Source: Caprella mutica
Lineage: Eukaryota > Arthropoda > Malacostraca > Amphipoda > Caprellidae
NCBI GenBank assembly: GCA_947561585.1
Contig: CANNZV010000435.1
Location: forward strand, 124,001-188,000
Direction of reading: 5' to 3'
Length of the DNA: 64,000 nucleotides
Shown: positions 39,890 to 52,317 of the stretch, one piece after another
How the letters are laid out: the number at the start of each line of letters is the position of its first letter
Numbering within the stretch: position 1 is the stretch's first letter
The notes under the pieces: generated by a model
Told to the model about the DNA's origin: nothing
The model's database searches: none
The model's input: only the letters and a program-made list of their open reading frames with translations
Position numbers and translations under genes: made by a program

Positions 39890-40745
39890 TCTAGCTCAGT
39901 AGAGGAAAACGTTTGTAGCTCAGTAGAGGAAACGCTTGTATCATAGTGAAAGTTAAAGAGAGAAGGTAAAACGTTTATATTTTGGATGAGAAAACGTTTG
40001 TAGTTTGATGGAAGTAACGTTTTTAGCTAGTTAGAAGCAACGTTTTTAGCTAGGTAGAAGCAACGTTTTAGCTAGGTAGAACTAACGTTTGTAGCTAGGT
40101 AGAACTAACGTTTGTAGCTATGTAGAAATAACGTTTTTAACTAGGTAGAGGTAACGTTTTTAGCTAGGTACAAATAACGTTTGTAACTAGGTAAAACTAA
40201 CGTTTGTAGCTAGGTAGAAGTAACGTTTGTAGCTAGGTAGAAGTAACGTTTTAAGTTAGGTAGAAGTAACGTTTTAAGTTAGGTAGAAGTAACGTTTGTA
40301 GCTAGGTAGAAGTAACGTTTTTAGCTAGGTAAAACTAACGTTTGTAGCTAGGTAGAAGAAACGTTTGTAACTAGGTAGAAGTAACGTTTGTAGCTAGGTA
40401 GAAGTAACGTTTGTAGCTAGGTAAAACTAACGTTTGTAGCTAGGTAAAAAGTAACGTTTGTAGCTAGGTAGAAGTAACGTTTGTAGCTAGGTAGAAGTAA
40501 CGTTTGTAGCTAGGTAGAAGTAACGTTTGTAGCTAGGTAAAACTAACGTTTGTAGCTAGGTAAAAAGTAACGTTTGTAGCTAGGTAGAAGTAACGTTTGT
40601 AGCTAGGTAGAAGTAACGTTTGTAGCTAGGTAGAAGTAACGTTTGTAGCTAGGTAAAACTAACGTTTGTAGCTAGGTAGAAGTAACGTTTGTAGCTAGGT
40701 AGAAGTAACGTTTGTAGCTGGATAGAAGTAACGTTTTCTGCTAGT
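39890..40745. repeat. 23-bp minisatellite TAACGTTTGTAGCTAGGTAG + AAG
   Basis: About 36 copies. Left-edge units are diverged (CTCAGTAGAGGAAACG, GTTTGATGGAAG). The interior has a repeated block in which AAACTAACG and AAAAAGTAACG variants recur about 115 bp apart. Confidence 0.94.
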
Positions 40746-40929
40746 TGGAATTTAAAATTCATGATTTGAATATAAATATTTGTAGGAAAATGATAAGAAC
40801 TCTTATTAAAATAAATAATATTTTATTAAAAATGTATTTGTTATTATTAAATGCAAGCAACTTTAATAACGATTACTAAAGTATCTTGAAGTGTATAACT
40901 TTCTGAAACAAACATTTTGGAATGGAAAT

Positions 40930-41105
40930 ATTACGTATTATTGGACACTTCGACATCTTCGGTAACATAAGGAAAAATGTATACTAATTATTTTATTTTA
41001 TTTTTTATTTTTATTCATAAAAAACAATAAAAATAAAATAATTACTATTATATCGTTTTTCTTATATGACCGAAGATGTGGAACTGACCGGTAACTCCTA
41101 ACACA
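40930..41105. mobile_element. Palindromic transposon, diverged
   Basis: Inverted arms CATCTTCGGTAACATAAGGA and CTTATATGACCGAAGATGTG, with an A+T-rich centre (ATTTTTATTCATAAAAAACA) and diverged outer ends. Confidence 0.72.
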
Positions 41106-41424
41106 CTCTGTTCAATATCGGTAGATAATTCCTAGTGAATTAGTTCAAAAAACAAAGTATACACACCATAGTAGAATATCTAATTTGCATGTATGCATAT
41201 ATATACACACACGTACGTACACACTATATACTTACAGGTTGTTTTACCTACAAGATAGCAGGTAATTGAAGTGCAGGGACCATCCCCGCAAAAGAATAGC
41301 AACATCTAGGGGTCTTATGACAAGGATTTCTCTGTCAAATCTCTGGCCAAAGACTTGATGTCCTGGGGGCAAGATACCATCAATCGCCTGTGCTGTGTTA
41401 TTTGGACGCACCTTGTCCGCTCAC

Positions 41425-42085
41425 AAATTAAATAGTACCTAGGTACTATCGGCTGTACTATCAGTGAATGAGAGGGGTGAGAATAGTACCTAGGTACTAT
41501 CGGCTGTACTATCAGTGAATAAGAGGGGTGAGAATAGTACCTAGGTACTATCGGCTGTACTATTAGTGAATGAGAGGGATGAGAATAGTACCTAGGTACT
41601 ATCGGCTGTACTATCAGTGGATGAGAGGGATGAGAATAGTACCTAGGTACTATCGTCTGTACTATCAGTGAATGAGAGGGATGAGAATAGTACCTAGGTA
41701 CTATCGGCTGTACTATCAGTGAATAAGAAGGGTGAGAATAGTACCTAGGTACTATCGGCTATACTATCAGTGAATAAGAAGGGTGAGAATAGTACTTAGG
41801 TACTATCGGCTGTACTATCAGTGAATGAGAGGGATGAGAATAGTACCTAGGTACTATCGGCTGTACTATCAGTGAATAAAGGGAAATAGTACCTTGGTAC
41901 TATCAGCTGTACTATCAGTGAATAAGAGGAATGAGAATAGTACCTAGGGTACAATCGGGTACACTGTACTATCAGTGAGTAATGTGTTAAATAGTACCTA
42001 AGTACTATCGGGTGTACTATCAGTGAAATAAAAATGTTAAATAGTACCTAAGGGTACTATTGACACACTGTACTAACGGTGAATA
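41425..42085. repeat. 51-bp minisatellite with a perfect GTACCTAGGTAC palindrome
   Basis: About 13 copies of AATAGTACCTAGGTACTATC then GGCTGTACTATCAGTGAAT and a GAGAGGGATGAG spacer. The step of 51 is seen at 41481 and 41532. Right-edge units are shorter and diverged. Confidence 0.94.
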
Positions 42086-42267
42086 AAGTGATTTGTAAAA
42101 AAATAGGGTAAAATGATATCGAATATTTTCTTATTTTTAACTTAGCTGAAACATAATTTGTTGGTATTTTGACAGACTTATTTTACATTTTATTACCGAT
42201 CTATTATTCTATGTTAATTTTACCATCTGAATTATATAAAAAAAAACAGATTTAAAGTTTCAAACTA

Positions 42268-42350
42268 GGGTATGTTTCGAATTATTGGTCAGTACCACAT
42301 TTTTGGTCATATAAGAAAAAACGATATAAGAATAATTATTTCACTAGGAT
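42268..42350 (+). mobile_element. Left half of a palindromic transposon
   Basis: TA, then GGGTATGTTTCGAATTATTG, then CACATTTTTGGTCATATAAG and AAAAAACGATA. The right arm is absent; the 21-bp array starts about 80 bases later. Confidence 0.68.
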
Positions 42351-42429
42351 TGGTTGAGTGAAAGCAACTAACTAAGATTGGTTGTTTTCAGTTCAACTAC
42401 AAAGATGAAAGAAAAATTATAATTTTTAA

Positions 42430-42712
42430 ATTATAGTTTTACACCAGCGGTATATAGTTCTACACCAGCGGTATATAGTTCTACACCAGCGGTATATAGT
42501 TCTACACCAGCGGTATATAGTTCTACACCAGCGGTATATAGTTCTACACCAGCGGTACATAGTTCTACACCAGCGGTATATAGTTCTACACCAGCGGTAC
42601 ATAGTTCTACACCAGCGGTATATAGTTCTACACCAGCGGTATATAGTTCTACACCAGCGGTATATAGTTCTACACCAGCGGTATATAGTTCTACACCAGC
42701 GGTATATAGTAT
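42430..42712. repeat. 21-bp minisatellite TTCTACACCAGCGGTATATAG
   Basis: About 13.5 copies, nearly identical; two units have GTACAT instead of GTATAT, spaced two monomers apart. It lies inside two overlapping open frames on the minus strand because 21 is divisible by three. Confidence 0.95.
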
Positions 42713-43053
42713 TCGATACCATTTCATTTCGTCTGTGATATTCTTAAGATCTATGATTTTAAAAGCCTATTGTCACAACCCTAATAATCAAAGACATTTT
42801 TTTATTTATTGTTAATTAAGAGTACTGCTCTGTAGAGGGTTAACACCCTACCTGTAGTTAGTTATCTCTAAATGAACATTAGATAGTTATTTAATGATGC
42901 TATATATTTCTGCGACTGTAATCACCTACCTAAATTACCATGTTCATTCATTAATAAGTTCATTCATTTTAGCTGCATTTTATAAAATTAAATAGTCATA
43001 CCTTAGATTTAAATAGAATATTATAATTTCAAAGATAATTAATAGCTTCTATG

Positions 43054-43906
43054 GGGTTGGTTACGATTTATCGGACAGTTCCACTTTTTCGATAGTGTAA
43101 TTAAAAAAAATTATACATAATATTATATGATCATTCCCATTTGATGACCCCACCGAATATAATTTAAAATATTTTTTTCTCACGCACTTTCGTCCATAGA
43201 ATCCGAAAACCAAAACAGTTTTTTGTAGAAACTAATACTTTTTGAGATATGAGGGTTTAAAGTTATTTATTTCCTATGTATTACTGAAGGATTGAGAACT
43301 TTGAAAAAACTCGTGTTTTCATTGAAATTACTCAAAAATTATTAATTTTGTACATGGAACTGTAATGTAATTTATTATATCCGCTAGTTTGTTGTACTGC
43401 ACACTTCATGATCGATTAATGACCTGCTAGGGGGGCTGAGGGGGGGGGGGGTAGGCCCCCCTAAATACATATATCGAATATATTTTCAGTTTCCGTGACA
43501 TTTTCAATATATTACTTCGATACTGATATATGTGTAATGGGGGGCGTGTCACCTTCTGGCCATACCCCCCTGCCAGGTCATTAACCAATCATGAAATGTG
43601 CAGTAGAACAAAGTAGCGGATACAACAAACTACGTTACGGCTATCTTTAACCAAAATTGGACAAAAAGCGTGAAAACACGAGTTTTTTTAAAGTTCTCAA
43701 TCCTTCAGTAATACATAGGAAATAAATAACTTCAAACCCTCATATCTCAAAAACTATTAGTTTCTACAGAAAACAGTTATGATTTTCGGATTCTATGGAC
43801 AAAAGTATATATAAAAATATTAATTAAAATTAAATCTGGTGGGGGTCGGCAGATAGGAAAGATCCGATCGAACATGTGGAACCGTCCGATAACTCGGAAC
43901 TTGCCC
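43054..43906. mobile_element. Long foldback transposon of about 853 bp with the family's terminal repeats
   Basis: Outer arms are ACGATTTATCGGACAGTTCC and GGAACCGTCCGATAACTCGG with GCCC at the end. Inner arms 43192-43320 and 43672-43800 are reverse complements at high identity (from GTCCATAGAATCCGAAAA to CTCGTGTTTTC). A third pair, 43381-43440 and 43565-43620 (CTGCACACTTCATGAT, AATGACCTG), is also inverted. A G-run lies at about 43433-43452. There is no transposase frame. It could be a larger non-autonomous relative of the short elements. Confidence 0.8.
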
Positions 43907-44404
43907 TTCATAATTAAAAAAATTAAATTTACAAAGAATGATTTTCTATTTCTATATCGAAATACTCTATGAAAGTTTCGTAATTCGTTAATACGAATTA
44001 CTTTAACTATGATATTATGTATGTTAAAATAGTCTTTCATTAATTTTGATATAAAAAAAAATCTAAAATATATATATGTTAATACTATAAATAATATATT
44101 GTTTCTTAGCCAAACTAATATTGTTTCTTTTTTCGATACCATGCAATATATAATTATACATGTAGGTATACACTATAAATAGCCAAAATAATTAAAGTAG
44201 TGTTTTAATACAGGTAGCAATTTGTACCAGTCTTCACTATTACTAATTTATGCATTAGATGGTTCACATTATAGAGTGTACAGTTGCCATACATTTCTCT
44301 GTATCGATCCTAGTTATTAAAACACAGGGCAGAGAGGCAACGAAACAATGTAACTAATATTAAACTATGGAAAGGCATATGTTCTATTAACTTATAATGG
44401 AAAA

Positions 44405-45295
44405 TTGCATGGGAAATGATATTAGTAATGATGTAACATATTAGGAATATTTGTAACAATATTAGGAATGATGTAACAATATTAGGAATGATGTAACATA
44501 TTAGGAATATTTGTAACAATATTAGGAATGATGTAACAATATTAGGAATGATGTAACATATTAGGAATATTTGTAACAATATTAGGAATGATGTAACAAT
44601 ATTAGGAATGATGTAACAATATTAGGAATGATGTAACAATATTAGGAATGATGTAACAATATTAGGAATGATGTAACAATATTAGGAATATATGTAACAA
44701 TATTAGGAATAATGTAACAATATTAGGAATAATATAACAATATTAGGAATAATATAACAATATTAGGAATAATGTAACAATATTAGGAATATTTGTAACA
44801 ATATTAGGAATGATGTAACAATATTAGGAATGATGTAACATATTAGGAATATTTGTAACAATATTAGGAATGATGTAACAATATTAGTAATGATGTAACA
44901 TATTAGGAATATTTGTAACAATATTAGGAATGATGTAACAATATTAGGAATGATGTAACATATTAGGAATATTTGTAACAATATTAGGAATGATGTAACA
45001 ATATTAGGAATGATGTAACATATTAGGAATATTTGTAACAATATTAGGAATGATGTAACAATATTAGGAATGATGTAACAATATTAGGAATGATGTAACA
45101 ATATTAGGAATGATGTAACAATATTAGGAATGATGTAACAATATTAGGAATATATGTAACAATATTAGGAATAATGTAACAATATTAGGAATAATATAAC
45201 AATATTAGGAATTATGTAACAATATTAGGAATAATGTAACAATATTAGGAATAATATAACAATATTAGGAATTATGTAACAATATCTATCAAGAG
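44405..45295. repeat. 20-bp minisatellite AACAATATTAGGAATGATGT with block duplication
   Basis: About 44 copies. Variants (AACATATTAGG one base shorter, ATATTTGT, ATATATGT, AATAATAT) recur in the same order; TATGTAAC of the ATATATGT variant lies at 44691 and 45153, so a block of about 462 bp is duplicated. It ends against the 15-bp array. Confidence 0.94.
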
Positions 45296-45304
45296 GTAAA
45301 TTTA

Positions 45305-45485
45305 CTAATATTAACTGTAGCAATATTAACTGTAGCAATATTAACTGTAGCAATATTAACTGTAGCAATATTAACTGTAGCAATATTAGCTGTAGCAATA
45401 TTAACTGTAGCAATATTAACTGTAGCAATATTAACTGTAGCAATATTAACTGTAGCAATATTAACTGTAGCAATATTAACTGTAA
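45305..45485. repeat. 15-bp minisatellite TGTAGCAATATTAAC
   Basis: Twelve almost perfect copies (one with TTAGC). It shares CAATATTA with the adjoining 20-bp array, suggesting common origin or seeding. Confidence 0.94.
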
Positions 45486-45779
45486 TTTATGACATTTCAC
45501 TTTATAAATACATATTTCTTCCATTAATTACAAATGGTGAAATTAATAATTCATACTCTATAGAAATGCATACAAAATAAGATATAAATTCCCTAATTAT
45601 TTCACTTATACATTTCCTGCCATTAAATGATAACCAATGTAATAAATATATCAAACATAAAAAGTATTAATCATTTTAACAGTTATGAGAATTTAAATGG
45701 TGAGGAAGCTTATGGAAATGATTTACATGTTTCGATAGCATTTCATTGATATTCCATATATGGAACTGGCAGGGGAGAA

Positions 45780-46527
45780 TAATATTATGGTGGGACCATA
45801 GAAGATTGAGAGAGGTCTTCTCTTGAATCTTCTATATGGCCCCACCATAACTCTCTCTCCATCTTCTATGGCTCTACCATAACTCTCTCTCAATCTTCTA
45901 TGGCCCCACCATAACTCTCTCTCAATCTTCTATGGCTCTACCATAACTCTCTCTCAATCTTCTATGGCCCCATCATAACTCTCTCTCCATCTTCTATTGC
46001 CCCACCATAACTCTCTCTCCATCTTCTATGGCTCTACCATAACTCTCTCTCAATCTTCTATGGCCCCACCATAACTCTCTCTCAATCTTCTATGGCTCTA
46101 CCATAACTCTCTCTCAATCTTCTATGGCCCCATCATAACTCTCTCTCCATCTTCTATTGCCCCACCATAACTCTCTCTCCATTTTCTATGGCTCTACCAT
46201 AACTCTCTCTCAATCTTCTATGGCCCCACCATAACTCTCTCTCAATCTTCTATGGCTCTACCATAACTCTCTCTCAATCTTCTATGGCCCCATCATAACT
46301 CTCTCTCCATCTTCTATTGCCCCACCATAACTCTCTCTCCATCTTCTATGGCTCTACCATAACTCTCTCTCAATCTTCTATGGCCCCATCATAACTCTCT
46401 CTCCATCTTCTATTGCCCCACCATAACTCTCTCTCAATCTTCTATGGCCCCACCTAACTCTCTCTCAATCTTCTATGGCCCCACCATAACTCTCTCTCAA
46501 TCTTCTATGGCTCTACCATAACTCTCT
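45780..46527. repeat. 32-bp array of the GGGGCCATAG family, reverse orientation
   Basis: About 23 copies reading ATCTTCTATGGCTCTACCAT or the GGCCCCACCAT form, then AACTCTCTCTCA. The forms alternate in a repeated order (GCTCTACC, GCCCCACC, GCTCTACC, GCCCCATC, TTGCCCCACC), giving a higher-order unit of about five monomers. The first unit at about 45785 is in the opposite orientation. Confidence 0.94.
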
Positions 46528-46949
46528 GTAATTAGGATTAAACTAAAAAATATCGCGTGAAAATTTGATTAGAATTCTAAATGATTTCAGTAAAATTTAC
46601 TTCAATGTTAGCTATGAAAAGAGATTTCAGTTTAAATGTTATATAATAAAATAAAGAGAAAGATCAAGTATTAAATCTTATATTTAGAGTTATCAACATT
46701 ATATAGATAATTACCATGATAATTGAACACAAGTGTAAGAACGTACTCTAAATATTAAAGACCACGCGTACACTGTAGGAGAAGATATAACATTGCTGAA
46801 TGTTATTGATTATCATCGATATGTTTCCATTACTTTACTTAGTTTGGTTAGCAGTGGTTTATTTAAGGAAGTTTATGAACGGAGTTTCTACGGTCCATTC
46901 GTGGGATCTTATTCATGGTCCACAAAAAGAGGTCCCACTACACCATGAA

Positions 46950-47145
46950 CCACATAGAGGGGTTTCACTACCCCGTGGTCAACACTAAAGAGACTCCGTG
47001 GATCACACTAAAGGGTTACTCCGTGGATCACACTAAAGGGTTACTCCGTGGACCACACTAAATGGTTACTCCGTGGACCACAGTAAAGGGTTACCCCGTG
47101 GACCACACTAAAGGGTTACTCCGTGGACCACAGTAAAGGGTTCTA
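46950..47145. repeat. 25-bp minisatellite around GGTTACTCCGTGGACCACAC
   Basis: About six regular copies ending TAAAG; older relatives with GGTCCAC and CACCATGAACCAC stretch left to about 46890. Confidence 0.9.
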
Positions 47146-48285
47146 TTATTGCAAGGCCTGTGGTCGAATCATGTGATGGTCGAAGCTCGTCTCATTTGCA
47201 ATTCTCTTTGACATTAAGGATTCAGACGAGGCTTTGAACGGAGCATCCTTTGGAGACAGGGACAGTAGTTAGAACACACAACTAATTGGTTTTAAAAGAT
47301 ATTATGAATTAGTGCTATTTGATACTATTATTCAATATATTTATACTAGTGTATTACTGGTCAAAATACCGGACAATAAATTTTTTCAAATGATCATCGA
47401 AATTTCTGGATTTTCCGAATATTCGGATTTTCTGAGTATTTCTTAAAGCGTGACAGACAGACAGACACAAAAATAGATAGCGAAACTATTTATGGGGATG
47501 TTTATAATTGAATATTTTATGCATTAATACAATAAATATTTTGTTTATATAAATAGCGATGCAATCCGTAAGTAAATTATATAAAATTTTCTCAAGATTA
47601 TCATGATAGACACTTTTTTACTTATGATTTTAATTTAAATCATATTTAAATTAAAATAGATTTTAGTAAATATATTTATGATTTTTTACAGAAAAAAACA
47701 AAATACGCGTTTTGGCATATGATTAAAATTGTGATTAATTTTCTTTGCCATCAAAATAATTTAATCTAACACTTCGATAACTTTCTTTATTCATACATAT
47801 ATATGGTAAAGAAAAATGTCCTTTACCATATTTTCTAATACAAACAAACAAGAAATTAAAAAGTCCCCAACTGTAGGGTTTCATCAGTGTTTTTTCAATC
47901 GAATTAGTGGGGATTAACGAAAGAGAAAGAAAAGGGTTGTAACTACTTTGGACTTAAAAGAAAAGCTACAAAGATCTCCTTGGAAACAAATTAAACTGTG
48001 GAATCTCTGTTTTAACATAAAGGAATTTAGAACAAATTAATAGTTCTTACTTTTTTAGGTGATCTCTTAACTATTCATGATTTACTTATGATGAACACTA
48101 CATGTTAATGTACAACAGTTGGTTATTTTCTTACTGCATGTGCAGCAATATAGTAGAAAAAAATAAAACATTATTGTATCTAATGTTTTTTTAAATGAAG
48201 CTTTATTGATAATTATTTGAATATTTTCATAATTAAACTTTAATTTAAGTGAAACTCAAAAATTTAATCGACAACTACAACTCAT
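47146..48285. other. Mostly unique A+T-rich sequence
   Basis: No exon supported. A GACA microsatellite (GTGACAGACAGACAGACAC) lies at about 47450-47470, and short inverted repeats such as GATTTTCCGAATATTCGGAT at about 47410. Confidence 0.4.
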
Positions 48286-48294
48286 TCGGGTGTG

Positions 48295-49790
48295 AGATAT
48301 TTCGTCCAACGGACATTTCGTCCAACGGACATTTCGTCCAACGGACATTTCGTCCAACGGACATTTCGTCCAACGGACATTTCGTCCAACGGACATGTCA
48401 TACAACGGACATGTCGTCCAAACAACATGTCGTCCAAAGGACGTGTCGTACAAAGAAAATGTCGTACAAAGGACATTTCGTCCAACGGACATGTCGTCCA
48501 AAGAACATGTCGTCCAAAGAACATGTCGTCCTAAGAACATGTCGTCCTAAGAACATGTCGTCCAAAGAACATGTCGTCCAAAGAACATGTCGTCCTAAGA
48601 ACATGTCGTCCAAAGAACATGTCGTCCAAAGAACATGTCGTCCAAAGAACATGTCGTCCAAAGAACATGTCGTCCAAAGAACATGTCGTCCAAAGAACAT
48701 GTCGTCCAAAGAACGTGTCGTACAAAGAACATTTCATCCAACGGACATTTCGTCCAACGGAGATTTCGTCCAACGGACATTTCGTCCAACGGACATGTCA
48801 TATAACGGACATGTCGTCCAAAGAACATGTCGTCCAAAGAACATGTCGTCCAAAGAACATGTCGTCCAAAGGACGTGTCGTACAAAGAACATGTCGTCCA
48901 AAGGACGTGTCGTACAAAGAACATGTCCTCCAAAGAACATGTCGTCCAAAGGACGTGTCGTACAAAGAACATGTCGTCCAAAGAACATGTCGTCCAAAGA
49001 ACATGTCGTCCAAAGAACATGTCGTCCAAAGAACATGTCGTCCAAAGAACATGTCGTCCAAAGAACATGTCGTCCAAAGGACGTGTCGTCCAAAGGACGT
49101 GTCGTCCAAAGAACATGTCGTCCAAAGAACATGTCGTCCAAAGAACATGTCGTCCAAAGAACATGTCGTCCAAAGAACATGTCGTCCAAAGAACATGTCG
49201 TCCAAAGAACATGTCGTCCAAAGAACATGTCGTCCAAAGAACATGTCGTCCAAAGGACGTGTCGTACAAAGAACATGTCGTCCAAAGAACATGTCGTCCA
49301 AAGAACATGTCGTCCAAAGAACATGTCGTCCAAAGAACATGTCGTCCAAAGAACATGTCGTCCAAAGAACATGTCGTCCAAAGGACGTGTCGTACAAAGA
49401 ACATGTCGTCCAAAGAACATGTCGTCCAAAGAACATGTCGTCCAAAGAACATGTCGTCCAAAGAACATGTCGTCCAAAGAACATGTCGTCCAAAGAATAT
49501 GTCGTCCAAAGAACATGTCGTCCAAAGGACGTGTCGTCCAAAGAACATGTCGTCCAAAGAACATGTCGTCCAAAGAACATGTCGTCCAAAGAACATGTCG
49601 TCCAAAGAACATGTCGTCCAAAGAACATGTCGTCCAAAGAACATGTCGTCCAAAGAACATGTCGTCCAAAGAACATGTCGTCCAAAGAACATGTCGTCCA
49701 AAGAACATGTCGTCCAAAGAACATGTCGTTCAAAGGACGTGTCGTACAAAGAACATGTCGTCCAACCGATATGTCGTCCAACGGGCAATT
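48295..49790. repeat. 16-bp minisatellite GTCGTCCAAAGAACAT
   Basis: About 93 copies. The two edges and a patch at 48730-48800 carry a different form (TTTCGTCCAACGGACA), whereas the interior is the AAAGAACATG form with scattered AAAGGACGTG and TCGTACAAAG units. Sixteen is not divisible by three and the unit has few stops, so long open frames exist in several frames on both strands (up to 522 codons); these are not genes. Confidence 0.97.
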
Positions 49791-50865
49791 ATTCATCCAC
49801 GAAATGCGTTATTTTGAATTTAAAGGGGGTATGGGATTTATTTCATATTATTTTTCATTATTACTTTAATAGTCAAGTGTAAATATATATATACATATTA
49901 TTATAGTGATTTAAACCGAAATAGTTCATATGAACATATAAAAAATGTTTATCTATGGATTACAGTTCTAAAATTAGATATGCTGAACGGGTTGGCTGTA
50001 TCTTTAAGCTGTCCATCTTGTTTAATTTTTTACATTAATTAATTAGTTATTATCGAGTATCTAAAATATGGAACTAAAGTAACAGGGTACTAACAGGGAT
50101 AGACGTGTGGATACGAAAGAAAGAGAAGGAAATAATTACAATATAGGAATTAAACGTAACACCAAAAAGTACCAATATCTAGCTAATTATTTTATATAAC
50201 ATTTAATTACCAATCATTTGTTAAGTAGTATATTTTATACATGTTTATTGTATAATGTATATATTTTATGTAGTCACAGTTAAAAAAAATTCTGATTTAA
50301 AAAATAAACTGAATTTCTGAACCAATTTTGTTTATAGCCTAATCTGAATAATACTATTGATGATTACTGTTCATGTACTGTAATAACTTTGATACATGCC
50401 TCGCAATTATTACAGATTTTATAAGACTGGGGTGTAATAAAAGCGGGGCCTGCCTGCATACAAATAAAATATAGTATTCAGTTTTATTATTTTACTGTTG
50501 CCGGCCAGTAGGAGCAGAAGAAGAAGATTGCAATAATATTTAAAGCCATGAATTTCTAATAACCATCAACAAAGGTTCTCTTCTACTTTTATATTGCGGA
50601 ATATATATAAATAATATAAAATATATTTTTATATTACAAAATAAAGCATTTCGTGGACGATTTGTCCGAACTGCTTCACGTGAGATATGAGTTAGGACAT
50701 CTGTCGTCACTTTGTACTCCAAATAAGTGTCGAAGTGACACCCAATAACATGACATTAGCAGACAATAACAGAGTAAGGGGGTCAGTCGCACTACTGTAA
50801 AAGGAATCGCAACTATAAAAGGCACAAATGAAAGGGCGGGGAAAGGAGAGATATCAATTTGAAAC
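49791..50865. other. Unique flank with an inverted copy of the array's right border
   Basis: TCCACGAAATGCGTTATTTT just past the array (about 49796-49815) has an inverted near-copy at about 50640-50660 (AAATAAAGCATTTCGTGGA). No exon supported. Confidence 0.5.
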
Positions 50866-50867
50866 AA

Positions 50868-51130
50868 ATCTTACTATACGGTTTGTTATAGGCTATACGA
50901 TATAGTGACTATCACTTACATCTCACTATACGGTTTGTTATAGGCTATACGATATAGTGACTATCACTTACATCTTACTATACGGTTTGTTATAGGCTAT
51001 ACAATATAGTGACTATCACTTACATCTTACTATACGGTTTGTTATAGGCTATACAATATAGTGACTATCACTTACATCTTACTATACGGTTTGTTATAGG
51101 CTATACGATATAGTGACTATCACTTAATGT
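50868..51130. repeat. 52-bp minisatellite, five copies
   Basis: Units of TTACTATACGGTTTGTTATA, then GGCTATACGATATAGTGACT and ATCACTTACATC. The copies are very similar; two have ACAATATAG. Confidence 0.93.
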
Positions 51131-51319
51131 AGGCTATGAGGTATATAGACAGTCATTATTAACATTATATCTTTTAACGTTTCATACTTTGAGGTAAATA
51201 GAAAGATTAATGTTTAAGAGAGAGAGAGAGACAGGAATTTAATGACTGAAATTCTAATGATTTGAATTTTTTTGTTAATTTGGTAATTTATGATAAAAAT
51301 TACTGATTTAAGGAGAGAT

Positions 51320-51485
51320 TTTTTGGTATTACCACTCTGTTTGGTATTACCCCTCTGTTTGGTATTACCCCTCTGTTTGGTATTACCCCTCTGTTTGGTA
51401 TTACCCCTCTGTTTGGTATTACCCCTCTGTTTGGTATTACCCCTCTGTTTGGTATTACCCCTCTGTTTGGTATTACCCCTCTAAT
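51320..51485. repeat. 18-bp minisatellite TTTGGTATTACCCCTCTG
   Basis: Nine nearly perfect copies, leaving an open frame at 51290-51484 that is a repeat artefact. Confidence 0.94.
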
Positions 51486-51837
51486 CGGAAACTACTCTTT
51501 AGTCTATTTATTACCCCCGGTATTTCTTGTAATTACCACCACCACCACCCAGTGGTTTGCACCACCCAGTGGTTTCGCACCACTCCGTGCATATGCTTAC
51601 CACTATAACCGCCGTAACTACCATAATAGAACTAGTTGGTAACGTTAATTGCACATAGCGCTGTGCGTAGCCAATGCCTAGCGAATTAATTGCGTAGCCT
51701 GGATACCTTTAAAGACTTTATTTCTAGTATTGTAGCCCTGATACGCAAACTGGCTAGCGTTTGAAGGAGTCATTAACGCTACGCTGGATTAAGCGTGGAT
51801 ACTAAAAATGCCACCCCAAAAGGAGTATTTTGAAATA

Positions 51838-52025
51838 GGGTAAGTTACGAATTATCGGTCGGTTTCACATCTTCGGTCATATAAGAAAAACGATATTTTT
51901 ATTTTATTTGGTATACATGATACATGCATGTATCATGATCACTTGAAATGAAATAATCATTACTATATAGTTATTTTCTTACATGACCGAAAACGTGGAA
52001 CTGTTCGATAACTCAGAGCCAACCC
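51838..52025. mobile_element. Palindromic transposon of about 188 bp
   Basis: TA, then GGGTAAGTTACGAATTATCG and TTCACATCTTCGGTCATATA on the left; right arm ACATGACCGAAAACGTGGAA and CGATAACTC, ending CCC. The centre is TACATGATACATGCATGTATC. The two outer arms belong to different subfamilies (TTACGAATT on the left, TCGATAACTC on the right), so the element may be a hybrid. Confidence 0.82.
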
Positions 52026-52317
52026 TTTATCTAATTGAATGGCATGAAATTATACACAACTGTGTATCTTATTATTTTATTTTTATGTCCTATCGGCATC
52101 TTATTTATTATTCATCCTTAACTCTATTTAATAGAAGAAAATTGGTGCTCAACCCGTAGATGGAGGTGGCCTTATATTGGGACAGCAATCTGTAGATTTA
52201 GGTAGTAGTTAAAGTTGAGCAACCCTGTACTGGTTAAAATGAGTCAAAATCCGGATTATTAACAAAACTGTTTTAAAATTTTAGAAAATTCTCGAAAATA
52301 GAAATATTCAAATACCA

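Noticed and set aside
42426..42727. Two overlapping 98-codon frames
   Set aside because: 21-bp array read-through; both frames are perfect repeats of seven residues.
44310..45524. Hydrophobic minus-strand frames that look like membrane proteins
   Set aside because: The hydrophobic runs (ILLQ and similar) come from A+T-rich 15- and 20-bp repeats.
48249..49882. Several very long overlapping open frames on both strands (up to 522 codons)
   Set aside because: They are read-through of a 16-bp tandem repeat whose unit has almost no stops; the peptides are pure repeats and no splice or start context supports a gene.
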